Below are positions 1 to 11,614 of a stretch of 64,000 nucleotides of DNA, piece by piece. Numbering within the stretch: the first letter of the stretch is position 1; every line of letters begins with the position of its first letter. Under the pieces are notes generated by a model. It made no database searches and was not told the origin of the DNA. It saw nothing but the letters and a program-made list of their open reading frames with translations. The translations under genes were made by a program, and so were the position numbers. This stretch comes from Andrena cerasifolii (lineage: Eukaryota; Arthropoda; Insecta; Hymenoptera; Andrenidae): positions 1 to 64,000 of the forward strand of contig NW_027484910.1 in NCBI RefSeq assembly GCF_050908995.1, written 5' to 3'.

Positions 1-29
1 GTTTTTCAATATCGGTTTTTCAATATCGG

Positions 30-252
30 TTTTTCAATATCAGTTTTTCAATATTTGTTCTCCAATATCGGTTCTAATATCGGATTCAGTATCGGTTTTG
101 CAATATCGGTTTTTCAATATCGGTTTTTCAATATCAGTTTTTCAATATTTGTTCTCCATTATCGGTTTTTGAATATCGGTTCTAATATCGGATTCAGTAT
201 CGGTTTTTCAATATCAGTTTTTCAATATTTGTTCTCCAATTTCGGTTTTTGA
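30..252 (+). repeat. Boundary cassette, first of 28 copies (202-bp tail plus start of the s-q unit)
   Basis: The tail reads a-c-p-e-r-j'-d-a-c-p-q-e-r-a-c (11 14-mers and 4 12-mers, 202 bp) and is followed by s-q. It has no b unit, so it contains no GATATC. The s unit (TTCTCCAATTTCGG) is found only here and marks each higher-order boundary. Its 28 copies start at 232, 2287, 4095, 6150, 6930, 8794, 10849, 11615, 14211, 16911, 21925, 24119, 25763, 28961, 32051, 36479, 39837, 42899, 44721, 46311, 49033, 52141, 53963, 55785, 58725, 60509, 63194 and 63612. The copies at 30, 3,893 and 8,592 share a private substitution (TTCTCCATTATCGG). Few copies carry other changes, for example near 36,473, 46,276, 53,929 and 63,179. 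Confidence 0.93.
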
Positions 253-2286
253 ATATCGGTTCCAATATCGGATTCAATATCGGTTCTAATATCGGATTCA
301 ATATCGGTTTTTCAATATCGGTTTTTCAATATCAGTTTTTCGATATCAGTTTTTCAATATTTGTTTTTCAATATCGGTTTTTCAATATCGGTTCTAATAT
401 CGGAATCATTATCGGCTTTTCAATATCGGTTTTTCAATATCAGTTTTTCGATATCAGTTTTTCAATATTTGTTTTTCAATATCGGTTTTTCAATATCAGT
501 TTTTCGATATCAGTTTTTCAATATTTGTTTTTCAATATCGGTTTTTCAATATCGGTTCTAATATCGGAATCATTATCGGCTTTTCAATATCGGTTTTTCA
601 ATATCAGTTTTTCGATATCAGTTTTTCAATATTTGTTTTTCAATATCGGTTTTTTATATCAGTTTTTCGATATCAGTTTTTCAATATTTGTTTTTCAATA
701 TCGGTTTTTCAATATCGGTTCTAATATCGGTTTCAATATCGGTTTTTCAATATCGGTTTTTCAATATCAGTTTTTCGATATCAGTTTTTCAATATTTGTT
801 TTTCAATATCGGTTTTTCAATATCGGTTTTGCAATATCAGTTTTTCGATATAGGTTTTTCAATATCGGTTTTTCAATATCGGTTTTTCAATATCGGTTCT
901 AATATCGGAATCAATATCGGCTTTTCAATATCGGTTTTTCAATATCAGTTTTTCGATATCAGTTTTTCAATATTTGTTTTTCAATATCGGTTTTTCAATA
1001 TCGGTTCTAATATCGGTTTCAATATCGGTTTTTCAATATCGGTTTTTCAATATCGGTTTTTCAATATCAGTTTTTCAATATCAGTTTTTCGATATCAGTT
1101 TTTCAATATTTGTTTTTCAATATCGGTTTTTCAATATCGGTTCTAATATCGGAATCATTATCGGCTTTTCAATATCGGTTTTTCAATATCAGTTTTTCGA
1201 TATCAGTTTTTCAATATTTGTTTTTCAATATCGGTTTTTCAATATCGGTTCTAATATGGGTTTCAATATCGGTTTTTCAATATCAGTTTTTCGATATCAG
1301 TTTTTCAATATTTGTTTTTCAATATCGGTTTTTCAATATCGGTTCTAATATCGGTTTCAATATCGGTTTTTCAATATCGGTTTTTCAATATCGGTTCTAA
1401 TATCGGATTCAATATCGGTTTTTCAATATCGGTTTTTCAATATCGGTTTTTCAATATCGGTTTTTCAATATCGGTTTTTCAATATCGGTTTTTCAATATC
1501 GGTTCTAATATCGGTTTCAATATCAGTTTTTCAATATCGGTTTTTCAATATTTGTTTTTCAATATCGGTTTTTCAATATCAGTTTTTCGATATCAGTTTT
1601 TCAATATTTGTTTTTCAATATCGGTTTTTCAATATCGGTTCTAATATCGGAATCATTATCGGCTTTTCAATATCGGTTTTTCAATATCAGTTTTTCGATA
1701 TCAGTTTTTCAATATTTGTTTTTCAATATCGGTTTTTCAATATCGGTTCTAATATGGGTTTCAATATCGGTTTTTCAATATCGGTTTTTCAATATCAGTT
1801 TTTCGATATCAGTTTTTCAATATTTGTTTTTCAATATCGGTTTTTCAATATCGGTTTTGCAATATCAGTTTTTCGATATAGGTTTTTCAATATCGGTATT
1901 TCAATATCGGTTCTAATATCGGAATCAATATCGGCTTTTCAATATCGGTTTTTCAATATCAGTTTTTCGATATCAGTTTTTCAATATTTGTTTTTCAATA
2001 TCGGTTTTTCAATATCGGTTCTAATATCGGTTTCAATATCGGTTTTTCAATATCGGTTTTTCAATATCGGTTTTTCAATATCGGTTTTTCAATATCAGTT
2101 TTTCAATATTTGTTCTCCAATATCGGTTCTAATATCGGATTCAGTATCGGTTTTGCAATATCGGTTTTTCAATATCGGTTTTTCAATATCAGTTTTTCAA
2201 TATTTGTTCTCCAATATCGGTTTTTGAATATCGGTTCTAATATCGGATTCAGTATCGGTTTTTCAATATCAGTTTTTCAATATTTG
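232..2286 (+). repeat. Higher-order unit U1, left type A (2,055 bp)
   Basis: Starts s-q-t-i-e-i-d. It carries f, h, n and w slots, one j-k pair followed by three d, and the 13-bp unit at 650-662. The length is odd because of that 13-bp unit; all other units are 12 or 14 bp. Identical in length and order to U3 (+3,863) and U6 (+8,562). Confidence 0.9.
650..662 (+). repeat. Aberrant 13-bp unit (TTTTTTATATCAG)
   Basis: The place expected to hold an a unit instead reads TTTTTTATATCAG: one base shorter, and CA replaced by T. The same aberrant unit is present at 4,513 and 9,212, exactly in register with the 3,863- and 4,699-bp copies. The indel therefore predates the amplification of type A units and is not a sequencing error in one copy. 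Confidence 0.9.
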
Positions 2287-4094
2287 TTCTCCAATTTCGG
2301 TTTTTGAATATCGGTTCCAATATCGGATTCAATATCGGTTCTAATATCGGATTCAATATCGGTTTTTCAATATCGGTTTTTCAATATCAGTTTTTCGATA
2401 TCAGTTTTTCAATATTTGTTTTTCAATATCGGTTTTTCAATATCGGTTCTAATATCGGAATCATTATCGGCTTTTCAATATCGGTTTTTCAATATCAGTT
2501 TTTCGATATCAGTTTTTCAATATTTGTTTTTCAATATCGGTTTTTCAATATCGGTTCTAATATCGGTTTCAATATCGGTTTTTCAATATCAGTTTTTCGA
2601 TATCAGTTTTTCGATATCAGTTTTTCAATATTTGTTTTTCAATATCGGTTTTTCAATATCGGTTTTGCAATATCAGTTTTTCGATATAGGTTTTTCAATA
2701 TCGGTATTTCAATATCGGTTCTAATATCGGAATCAATATCGGCTTTTCAATATCGGTTTTTCAATATCAGTTTTTCGATATCAGTTTTTCAATATTTGTT
2801 TTTCAATATCGGTTTTTCAATATCGGTTCTAATATCGGTTTCAATATCGGTTTTTCAATATCGGTTTTTCAATATCAGTTTTTCGATATCAGTTTTTCAA
2901 TATTTGTTTTTCAATATCGGTTTTTCAATATCGGTTCTAATATCGGTTTCAATATCGGTTTTTCAATATCGGTTTTTCAATATCGGTTCTAATATCGGAT
3001 TCAATATCGGTTTTTCAATATCGGTTTTTCAATATCGGTTTTTCAATATCGGTTTTTCAATATCGGTTCTAATATCGGTTTCAATATCAGTTTTTCAATA
3101 TCGGTTTTTCAATATTTGTTTTTCAATATCGGTTTTTCAATATCAGTTTTTCGATATCAGTTTTTCGATATCAGTTTTTCAATATTTGTTTTTCAATATC
3201 GGTTTTTCAATATCGGTTCTAATATGGGTTTCAATATCGGTTTTTCAATATCAGTTTTTCGATATCAGTTTTTCAATATTTGTTTTTCAATATCGGTTTT
3301 TCAATATCGGTTCTAATATCGGTTTCAATATCGGTTTTTCAATATCGGTTTTTCAATATCGGTTCTAATATCGGATTCAATATCGGTTTTTCAATATCGG
3401 TTTTTCAATATCGGTTTTTCAATATCGGTTTTTCAATATCGGTTCTAATATCGGTTTCAATATCAGTTTTTCAATATCGGTTTTTCAATATTTGTTTTTC
3501 AATATCGGTTTTTCAATATCAGTTTTTCGATATCAGTTTTTCAATATTTGTTTTTCAATATCGGTTTTTCAATATCGGTTCTAATATGGGTTTCAATATC
3601 GGTTTTTCAATATCGGTTTTTCAATATCAGTTTTTCGATATCAGTTTTTCAATATTTGTTTTTCAATATCGGTTTTTCAATATCGGTTTTGCAATATCAG
3701 TTTTTCGATATAGGTTTTTCAATATCGGTATTTCAATATCGGTTCTAATATCGGAATCAATATCGGCTTTTCAATATCGGTTTTTCAATATCAGTTTTTC
3801 GATATCAGTTTTTCAATATTTGTTTTTCAATATCGGTTTTTCAATATCGGTTTTTCAATATCGGTTTTTCAATATCGGTTTTTCAATATCGGTTTTTCAA
3901 TATCAGTTTTTCAATATTTGTTCTCCAATATCGGTTCTAATATCGGATTCAGTATCGGTTTTGCAATATCGGTTTTTCAATATCGGTTTTTCAATATCAG
4001 TTTTTCAATATTTGTTCTCCATTATCGGTTTTTGAATATCGGTTCTAATATCGGATTCAGTATCGGTTTTTCAATATCAGTTTTTCAATATTTG
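2287..4094 (+). repeat. Higher-order unit U2, left type B (1,808 bp)
   Basis: Starts like the other left units, then shows tandem b-b pairs at 2,593-2,620 and 3,147-3,174, w slots near 3,217 and 3,583, and a run of d units before the tail. From about 2,735 to its end it matches the second part of U5 at an offset of +4,699. Its first ~500 bp match U4 (+3,863) and U7 (+8,562). Confidence 0.88.
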
Positions 4095-6149
4095 TTCTCC
4101 AATTTCGGTTTTTGAATATCGGTTCCAATATCGGATTCAATATCGGTTCTAATATCGGATTCAATATCGGTTTTTCAATATCGGTTTTTCAATATCAGTT
4201 TTTCGATATCAGTTTTTCAATATTTGTTTTTCAATATCGGTTTTTCAATATCGGTTCTAATATCGGAATCATTATCGGCTTTTCAATATCGGTTTTTCAA
4301 TATCAGTTTTTCGATATCAGTTTTTCAATATTTGTTTTTCAATATCGGTTTTTCAATATCAGTTTTTCGATATCAGTTTTTCAATATTTGTTTTTCAATA
4401 TCGGTTTTTCAATATCGGTTCTAATATCGGAATCATTATCGGCTTTTCAATATCGGTTTTTCAATATCAGTTTTTCGATATCAGTTTTTCAATATTTGTT
4501 TTTCAATATCGGTTTTTTATATCAGTTTTTCGATATCAGTTTTTCAATATTTGTTTTTCAATATCGGTTTTTCAATATCGGTTCTAATATCGGTTTCAAT
4601 ATCGGTTTTTCAATATCGGTTTTTCAATATCAGTTTTTCGATATCAGTTTTTCAATATTTGTTTTTCAATATCGGTTTTTCAATATCGGTTTTGCAATAT
4701 CAGTTTTTCGATATAGGTTTTTCAATATCGGTTTTTCAATATCGGTTTTTCAATATCGGTTCTAATATCGGAATCAATATCGGCTTTTCAATATCGGTTT
4801 TTCAATATCAGTTTTTCGATATCAGTTTTTCAATATTTGTTTTTCAATATCGGTTTTTCAATATCGGTTCTAATATCGGTTTCAATATCGGTTTTTCAAT
4901 ATCGGTTTTTCAATATCGGTTTTTCAATATCAGTTTTTCAATATCAGTTTTTCGATATCAGTTTTTCAATATTTGTTTTTCAATATCGGTTTTTCAATAT
5001 CGGTTCTAATATCGGAATCATTATCGGCTTTTCAATATCGGTTTTTCAATATCAGTTTTTCGATATCAGTTTTTCAATATTTGTTTTTCAATATCGGTTT
5101 TTCAATATCGGTTCTAATATGGGTTTCAATATCGGTTTTTCAATATCAGTTTTTCGATATCAGTTTTTCAATATTTGTTTTTCAATATCGGTTTTTCAAT
5201 ATCGGTTCTAATATCGGTTTCAATATCGGTTTTTCAATATCGGTTTTTCAATATCGGTTCTAATATCGGATTCAATATCGGTTTTTCAATATCGGTTTTT
5301 CAGTATCGGTTTTTCAATATCGGTTTTTCAATATCGGTTTTTCAATATCGGTTTTTCAATATCGGTTCTAATATCGGTTTCAATATCAGTTTTTCAATAT
5401 CGGTTTTTCAATATTTGTTTTTCAATATCGGTTTTTCAATATCAGTTTTTCGATATCAGTTTTTCAATATTTGTTTTTCAATATCGGTTTTTCAATATCG
5501 GTTCTAATATCGGAATCATTATCGGCTTTTCAATATCGGTTTTTCAATATCAGTTTTTCGATATCAGTTTTTCAATATTTGTTTTTCAATATCGGTTTTT
5601 CAATATCGGTTCTAATATGGGTTTCAATATCGGTTTTTCAATATCGGTTTTTCAATATCAGTTTTTCGATATCAGTTTTTCAATATTTGTTTTTCAATAT
5701 CGGTTTTTCAATATCGGTTTTGCAATATCAGTTTTTCGATATAGGTTTTTCAATATCGGTATTTCAATATCGGTTCTAATATCGGAATCAATATCGGCTT
5801 TTCAATATCGGTTTTTCAATATCAGTTTTTCGATATCAGTTTTTCAATATTTGTTTTTCAATATCGGTTTTTCAATATCGGTTCTAATATCGGTTTCAAT
5901 ATCGGTTTTTCAATATCGGTTTTTCAATATCGGTTTTTCAATATCGGTTTTTCAATATCAGTTTTTCAATATTTGTTCTCCAATATCGGTTCTAATATCG
6001 GATTCAGTATCGGTTTTGCAATATCGGTTTTTCAATATCGGTTTTTCAATATCAGTTTTTCAATATTTGTTCTCCAATATCGGTTTTTGAATATCGGTTC
6101 TAATATCGGATTCAGTATCGGTTTTTCAATATCAGTTTTTCAATATTTG
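4095..6149 (+). repeat. Higher-order unit U3, left type A, second copy (2,055 bp)
   Basis: Copy of U1 at +3,863 throughout, including the 13-bp unit (4,513-4,525). A difference seen by eye is TTTTTCAGTATCGG at 5,295-5,308, where U1 and U6 have plain d. Confidence 0.9.
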
Positions 6150-6929
6150 TTCTCCAATTTCGGTTTTTGAATATCGGTTCCAATATCGGATTCAATATCG
6201 GTTCTAATATCGGATTCAATATCGGTTTTTCAATATCGGTTTTTCAATATCAGTTTTTCGATATCAGTTTTTCAATATTTGTTTTTCAATATCGGTTTTT
6301 CAATATCGGTTCTAATATCGGAATCATTATCGGCTTTTCAATATCGGTTTTTCAATATCAGTTTTTCGATATCAGTTTTTCAATATTTGTTTTTCAATAT
6401 CGGTTTTTCAATATCGGTTCTAATATCGGTTTCAATATCGGTTTTTCAATATCAGTTTTTCGATATCAGTTTTTCGATATCAGTTTTTCAATATTTGTTT
6501 TTCAATATCGGTTTTTCAATATCGGTTTTGCAATATCAGTTTTTCGATATAGGTTTTTCAATATCGGTATTTCAATATCGGTTCTAATATCGGAATCAAT
6601 ATCGGCTTTTCAATATCGGTTTTTCAATATCAGTTTTTCGATATCAGTTTTTCAATATTTGTTTTTCAATATCGGTTCTAATATCGGTTTCAATATCGGT
6701 TTTTCAATATCGGTTTTTCAATATCGGTTTTTCAATATCAGTTTTTCAATATTTGTTCTCCAATATCGGTTCTAATATCGGATTCAGTATCGGTTTTGCA
6801 ATATCGGTTTTTCAATATCGGTTCTTCAATATCAGTTTTTCAATATTTGTTCTCCAATATCGGTTTTTGAATATCGGTTCTAATATCGGATTCAGTATCG
6901 GTTTTTCAATATCAGTTTTTCAATATTTG
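6150..6929 (+). repeat. Higher-order unit U4, shortened type B (780 bp)
   Basis: Begins like U2 (+3,863), including the tandem b-b near 6,456, but goes from a single c-d-e-h straight to the tail, so about 1,028 bp of U2 are missing. Its tail has a private change (TTCTTCAATATCAG near 6,824), also present in U7's tail near 11,509. Confidence 0.87.
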
Positions 6930-8793
6930 TTCTCCAATTTCGGTTTTTGAATATCGGTTCCAATATCGGATTCAATATCGGTTCTAATATCGGATTCAAT
7001 ATCGGTTTTTCAATATCGGTTTTTCAATATCAGTTTTTCGATATCAGTTTTTCAATATTTGTTTTTCAATATCGGTTTTTCAATATCGGTTCTAATATCG
7101 GAATCATTATCGGCTTTTCAATATCGGTTTTTCAATATCAGTTTTTCGATATCAGTTTTTCAATATTTGTTTTTCAATATCGGTTTTTCAATATCAGTTT
7201 TTCGATATCAGTTTTTCAATATTTGTTTTTCAATATCGGTTTTTCAATATCGGTTCTAATATCGGAATCATTATCGGCTTTTCAATATCGGTTTTTCAAT
7301 ATCAGTTTTTCGATATCAGTTTTTCAATATTTGTTCTTCAATATCGGTTTTTCAATATCAGTTTTTCGATATCAGTTTTTCAATATTTGTTTTTCAATAT
7401 CGGTTTTTCAATATCGGTTCTAATATCGGAATCATTATCGGCTTTTCAATATCGGTTTTTCAATATCAGTTTTTCGATATCAGTTTTTCAATATTTGTTT
7501 TTCAATATCGGTTTTTCAATATCGGTTCTAATATCGGTTTCAATATCGGTTTTTCAATATCGGTTTTTCAATATCAGTTTTTCGATATCAGTTTTTCAAT
7601 ATTTGTTTTTCAATATCGGTTTTTCAATATCGGTTCTAATATCGGTTTCAATATCGGTTTTTCAATATCGGTTTTTCAATATCGGTTCTAATATCGGATT
7701 CAATATCGGTTTTTCAATATCGGTTTTTCAATATCGGTTTTTCAATATCGGTTTTTCAATATCGGTTCTAATATCGGTTTCAATATCAGTTTTTCAATAT
7801 CGGTTTTTCAATATTTGTTTTTCAATATCGGTTTTTCAATATCAGTTTTTCGATATCAGTTTTTCGATATCAGTTTTTCAATATTTGTTTTTCAATATCG
7901 GTTTTTCAATATCGGTTCTAATATGGGTTTCAATATCGGTTTTTCAATATCAGTTTTTCGATATCAGTTTTTCAATATTTGTTTTTCAATATCGGTTTTT
8001 CAATATCGGTTCTAATATCGGTTTCAATATCGGTTTTTCAATATCGGTTTTTCAATATCGGTTCTAATATCGGATTCAATATCGGTTTTTCAATATCGGT
8101 TTTTCAATATCGGTTTTTCAATATCGGTTTTTCAATATCGGTTCTAATATCGGTTTCAATATCAGTTTTTCAATATCGGTTTTTCAATATTTGTTTTTCA
8201 ATATCGGTTTTTCAATATCAGTTTTTCGATATCAGTTTTTCAATATTTGTTTTTCAATATCGGTTTTTCAATATCGGTTCTAATATGGGTTTCAATATCG
8301 GTTTTTCAATATCGGTTTTTCAATATCAGTTTTTCGATATCAGTTTTTCAATATTTGTTTTTCAATATCGGTTTTTCAATATCGGTTTTGCAATATCAGT
8401 TTTTCGATATAGGTTTTTCAATATCGGTATTTCAATATCGGTTCTAATATCGGAATCAATATCGGCTTTTCAATATCGGTTTTTCAATATCAGTTTTTCG
8501 ATATCAGTTTTTCAATATTTGTTTTTCAATATCGGTTTTTCAATATCGGTTTTTCAATATCGGTTTTTCAATATCGGTTTTTCAATATCGGTTTTTCAAT
8601 ATCAGTTTTTCAATATTTGTTCTCCAATATCGGTTCTAATATCGGATTCAGTATCGGTTTTGCAATATCGGTTTTTCAATATCGGTTTTTCAATATCAGT
8701 TTTTCAATATTTGTTCTCCATTATCGGTTTTTGAATATCGGTTCTAATATCGGATTCAGTATCGGTTTTTCAATATCAGTTTTTCAATATTTG
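6930..8793 (+). repeat. Higher-order unit U5, chimera of types A and B (1,864 bp)
   Basis: The first ~330 bp match U1 (232 onward, +6,698). From about 7,434 it matches U2 from 2,735 (+4,699) to the end. The total is 56 bp longer than U2, the size of one a-b-c-d quartet. The switch lies between about 7,260 and 7,430 and is best explained by unequal exchange or conversion between A and B units. Confidence 0.85.
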
Positions 8794-10848
8794 TTCTCCA
8801 ATTTCGGTTTTTGAATATCGGTTCCAATATCGGATTCAATATCGGTTCTAATATCGGATTCAATATCGGTTTTTCAATATCGGTTTTTCAATATCAGTTT
8901 TTCGATATCAGTTTTTCAATATTTGTTTTTCAATATCGGTTTTTCAATATCGGTTCTAATATCGGAATCATTATCGGCTTTTCAATATCGGTTTTTCAAT
9001 ATCAGTTTTTCGATATCAGTTTTTCAATATTTGTTTTTCAATATCGGTTTTTCAATATCAGTTTTTCGATATCAGTTTTTCAATATTTGTTTTTCAATAT
9101 CGGTTTTTCAATATCGGTTCTAATATCGGAATCATTATCGGCTTTTCAATATCGGTTTTTCAATATCAGTTTTTCGATATCAGTTTTTCAATATTTGTTT
9201 TTCAATATCGGTTTTTTATATCAGTTTTTCGATATCAGTTTTTCAATATTTGTTTTTCAATATCGGTTTTTCAATATCGGTTCTAATATCGGTTTCAATA
9301 TCGGTTTTTCAATATCGGTTTTTCAATATCAGTTTTTCGATATCAGTTTTTCAATATTTGTTTTTCAATATCGGTTTTTCAATATCGGTTTTGCAATATC
9401 AGTTTTTCGATATAGGTTTTTCAATATCGGTTTTTCAATATCGGTTTTTCAATATCGGTTCTAATATCGGAATCAATATCGGCTTTTCAATATCGGTTTT
9501 TCAATATCAGTTTTTCGATATCAGTTTTTCAATATTTGTTTTTCAATATCGGTTTTTCAATATCGGTTCTAATATCGGTTTCAATATCGGTTTTTCAATA
9601 TCGGTTTTTCAATATCGGTTTTTCAATATCAGTTTTTCAATATCAGTTTTTCGATATCAGTTTTTCAATATTTGTTTTTCAATATCGGTTTTTCAATATC
9701 GGTTCTAATATCGGAATCATTATCGGCTTTTCAATATCGGTTTTTCAATATCAGTTTTTCGATATCAGTTTTTCAATATTTGTTTTTCAATATCGGTTTT
9801 TCAATATCGGTTCTAATATGGGTTTCAATATCGGTTTTTCAATATCAGTTTTTCGATATCAGTTTTTCAATATTTGTTTTTCAATATCGGTTTTTCAATA
9901 TCGGTTCTAATATCGGTTTCAATATCGGTTTTTCAATATCGGTTTTTCAATATCGGTTCTAATATCGGATTCAATATCGGTTTTTCAATATCGGTTTTTC
10001 AATATCGGTTTTTCAATATCGGTTTTTCAATATCGGTTTTTCAATATCGGTTTTTCAATATCGGTTCTAATATCGGTTTCAATATCAGTTTTTCAATATC
10101 GGTTTTTCAATATTTGTTTTTCAATATCGGTTTTTCAATATCAGTTTTTCGATATCAGTTTTTCAATATTTGTTTTTCAATATCGGTTTTTCAATATCGG
10201 TTCTAATATCGGAATCATTATCGGCTTTTCAATATCGGTTTTTCAATATCAGTTTTTCGATATCAGTTTTTCAATATTTGTTTTTCAATATCGGTTTTTC
10301 AATATCGGTTCTAATATGGGTTTCAATATCGGTTTTTCAATATCGGTTTTTCAATATCAGTTTTTCGATATCAGTTTTTCAATATTTGTTTTTCAATATC
10401 GGTTTTTCAATATCGGTTTTGCAATATCAGTTTTTCGATATAGGTTTTTCAATATCGGTATTTCAATATCGGTTCTAATATCGGAATCAATATCGGCTTT
10501 TCAATATCGGTTTTTCAATATCAGTTTTTCGATATCAGTTTTTCAATATTTGTTTTTCAATATCGGTTTTTCAATATCGGTTCTAATATCGGTTTCAATA
10601 TCGGTTTTTCAATATCGGTTTTTCAATATCGGTTTTTCAATATCGGTTTTTCAATATCAGTTTTTCAATATTTGTTCTCCAATATCGGTTCTAATATCGG
10701 ATTCAGTATCGGTTTTGCAATATCGGTTTTTCAATATCGGTTTTTCAATATCAGTTTTTCAATATTTGTTCTCCAATATCGGTTTTTGAATATCGGTTCT
10801 AATATCGGATTCAGTATCGGTTTTTCAATATCAGTTTTTCAATATTTG
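8794..10848 (+). repeat. Higher-order unit U6, left type A, third copy (2,055 bp)
   Basis: Copy of U3 at +4,699 in length and order, with the 13-bp unit at 9,212-9,224 and the private boundary substitution before it. It lacks the AGTATC change seen in U3 near 5,301. Confidence 0.9.
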
Positions 10849-11614
10849 TTCTCCAATTTCGGTTTTTGAATATCGGTTCCAATATCGGATTCAATATCGG
10901 TTCTAATATCGGATTCAATATCGGTTTTTCAATATCGGTTTTTCAATATCAGTTTTTCGATATCAGTTTTTCAATATTTGTTTTTCAATATCGGTTTTTC
11001 AATATCGGTTCTAATATCGGAATCATTATCGGCTTTTCAATATCGGTTTTTCAATATCAGTTTTTCGATATCAGTTTTTCAATATTTGTTTTTCAATATC
11101 GGTTTTTCAATATCGGTTCTAATATCGGTTTCAATATCGGTTTTTCAATATCAGTTTTTCGATATCAGTTTTTCGATATCAGTTTTTCAATATTTGTTTT
11201 TCAATATCGGTTTTTCAATATCGGTTTTGCAATATCAGTTTTTCGATATAGGTTTTTCAATATCGGTATTTCAATATCGGTTCTAATATCGGAATCAATA
11301 TCGGCTTTTCAATATCGGTTTTTCAATATCAGTTTTTCGATATCAGTTTTTCAATATTTGTTTTTCAATATCGGTTCTAATATCGGTTTCAATATCGGTT
11401 TTTCAATATCGGTTTTTCAATATCAGTTTTTCAATATTTGTTCTCCAATATCGGTTCTAATATCGGATTCAGTATCGGTTTTGCAATATCGGTTTTTCAA
11501 TATCGGTTCTTCAATATCAGTTTTTCAATATTTGTTCTCCAATATCGGTTTTTGAATATCGGTTCTAATATCGGATTCAGTATCGGTTTTTCAATATCAG
11601 TTTTTCAATATTTG
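10849..11614 (+). repeat. Higher-order unit U7, shortened type B (766 bp)
   Basis: Same as U4 minus exactly one 14-bp d unit before the tail: U4 has h-d-d-a near 6,685, U7 has h-d-a near 11,384. The offset to U4 drops from 4,699 to 4,685 across this point. Confidence 0.88.

Noticed and set aside
2304..3368. A repetitive hydrophobic protein (solenoid-like or silk-like) encoded by the left array
   Set aside because: The frame is kept open by the absence of stops in the unit, not by selection. Indels such as the 13-bp unit shift the frame freely between copies, and stop-bearing units are tolerated everywhere.
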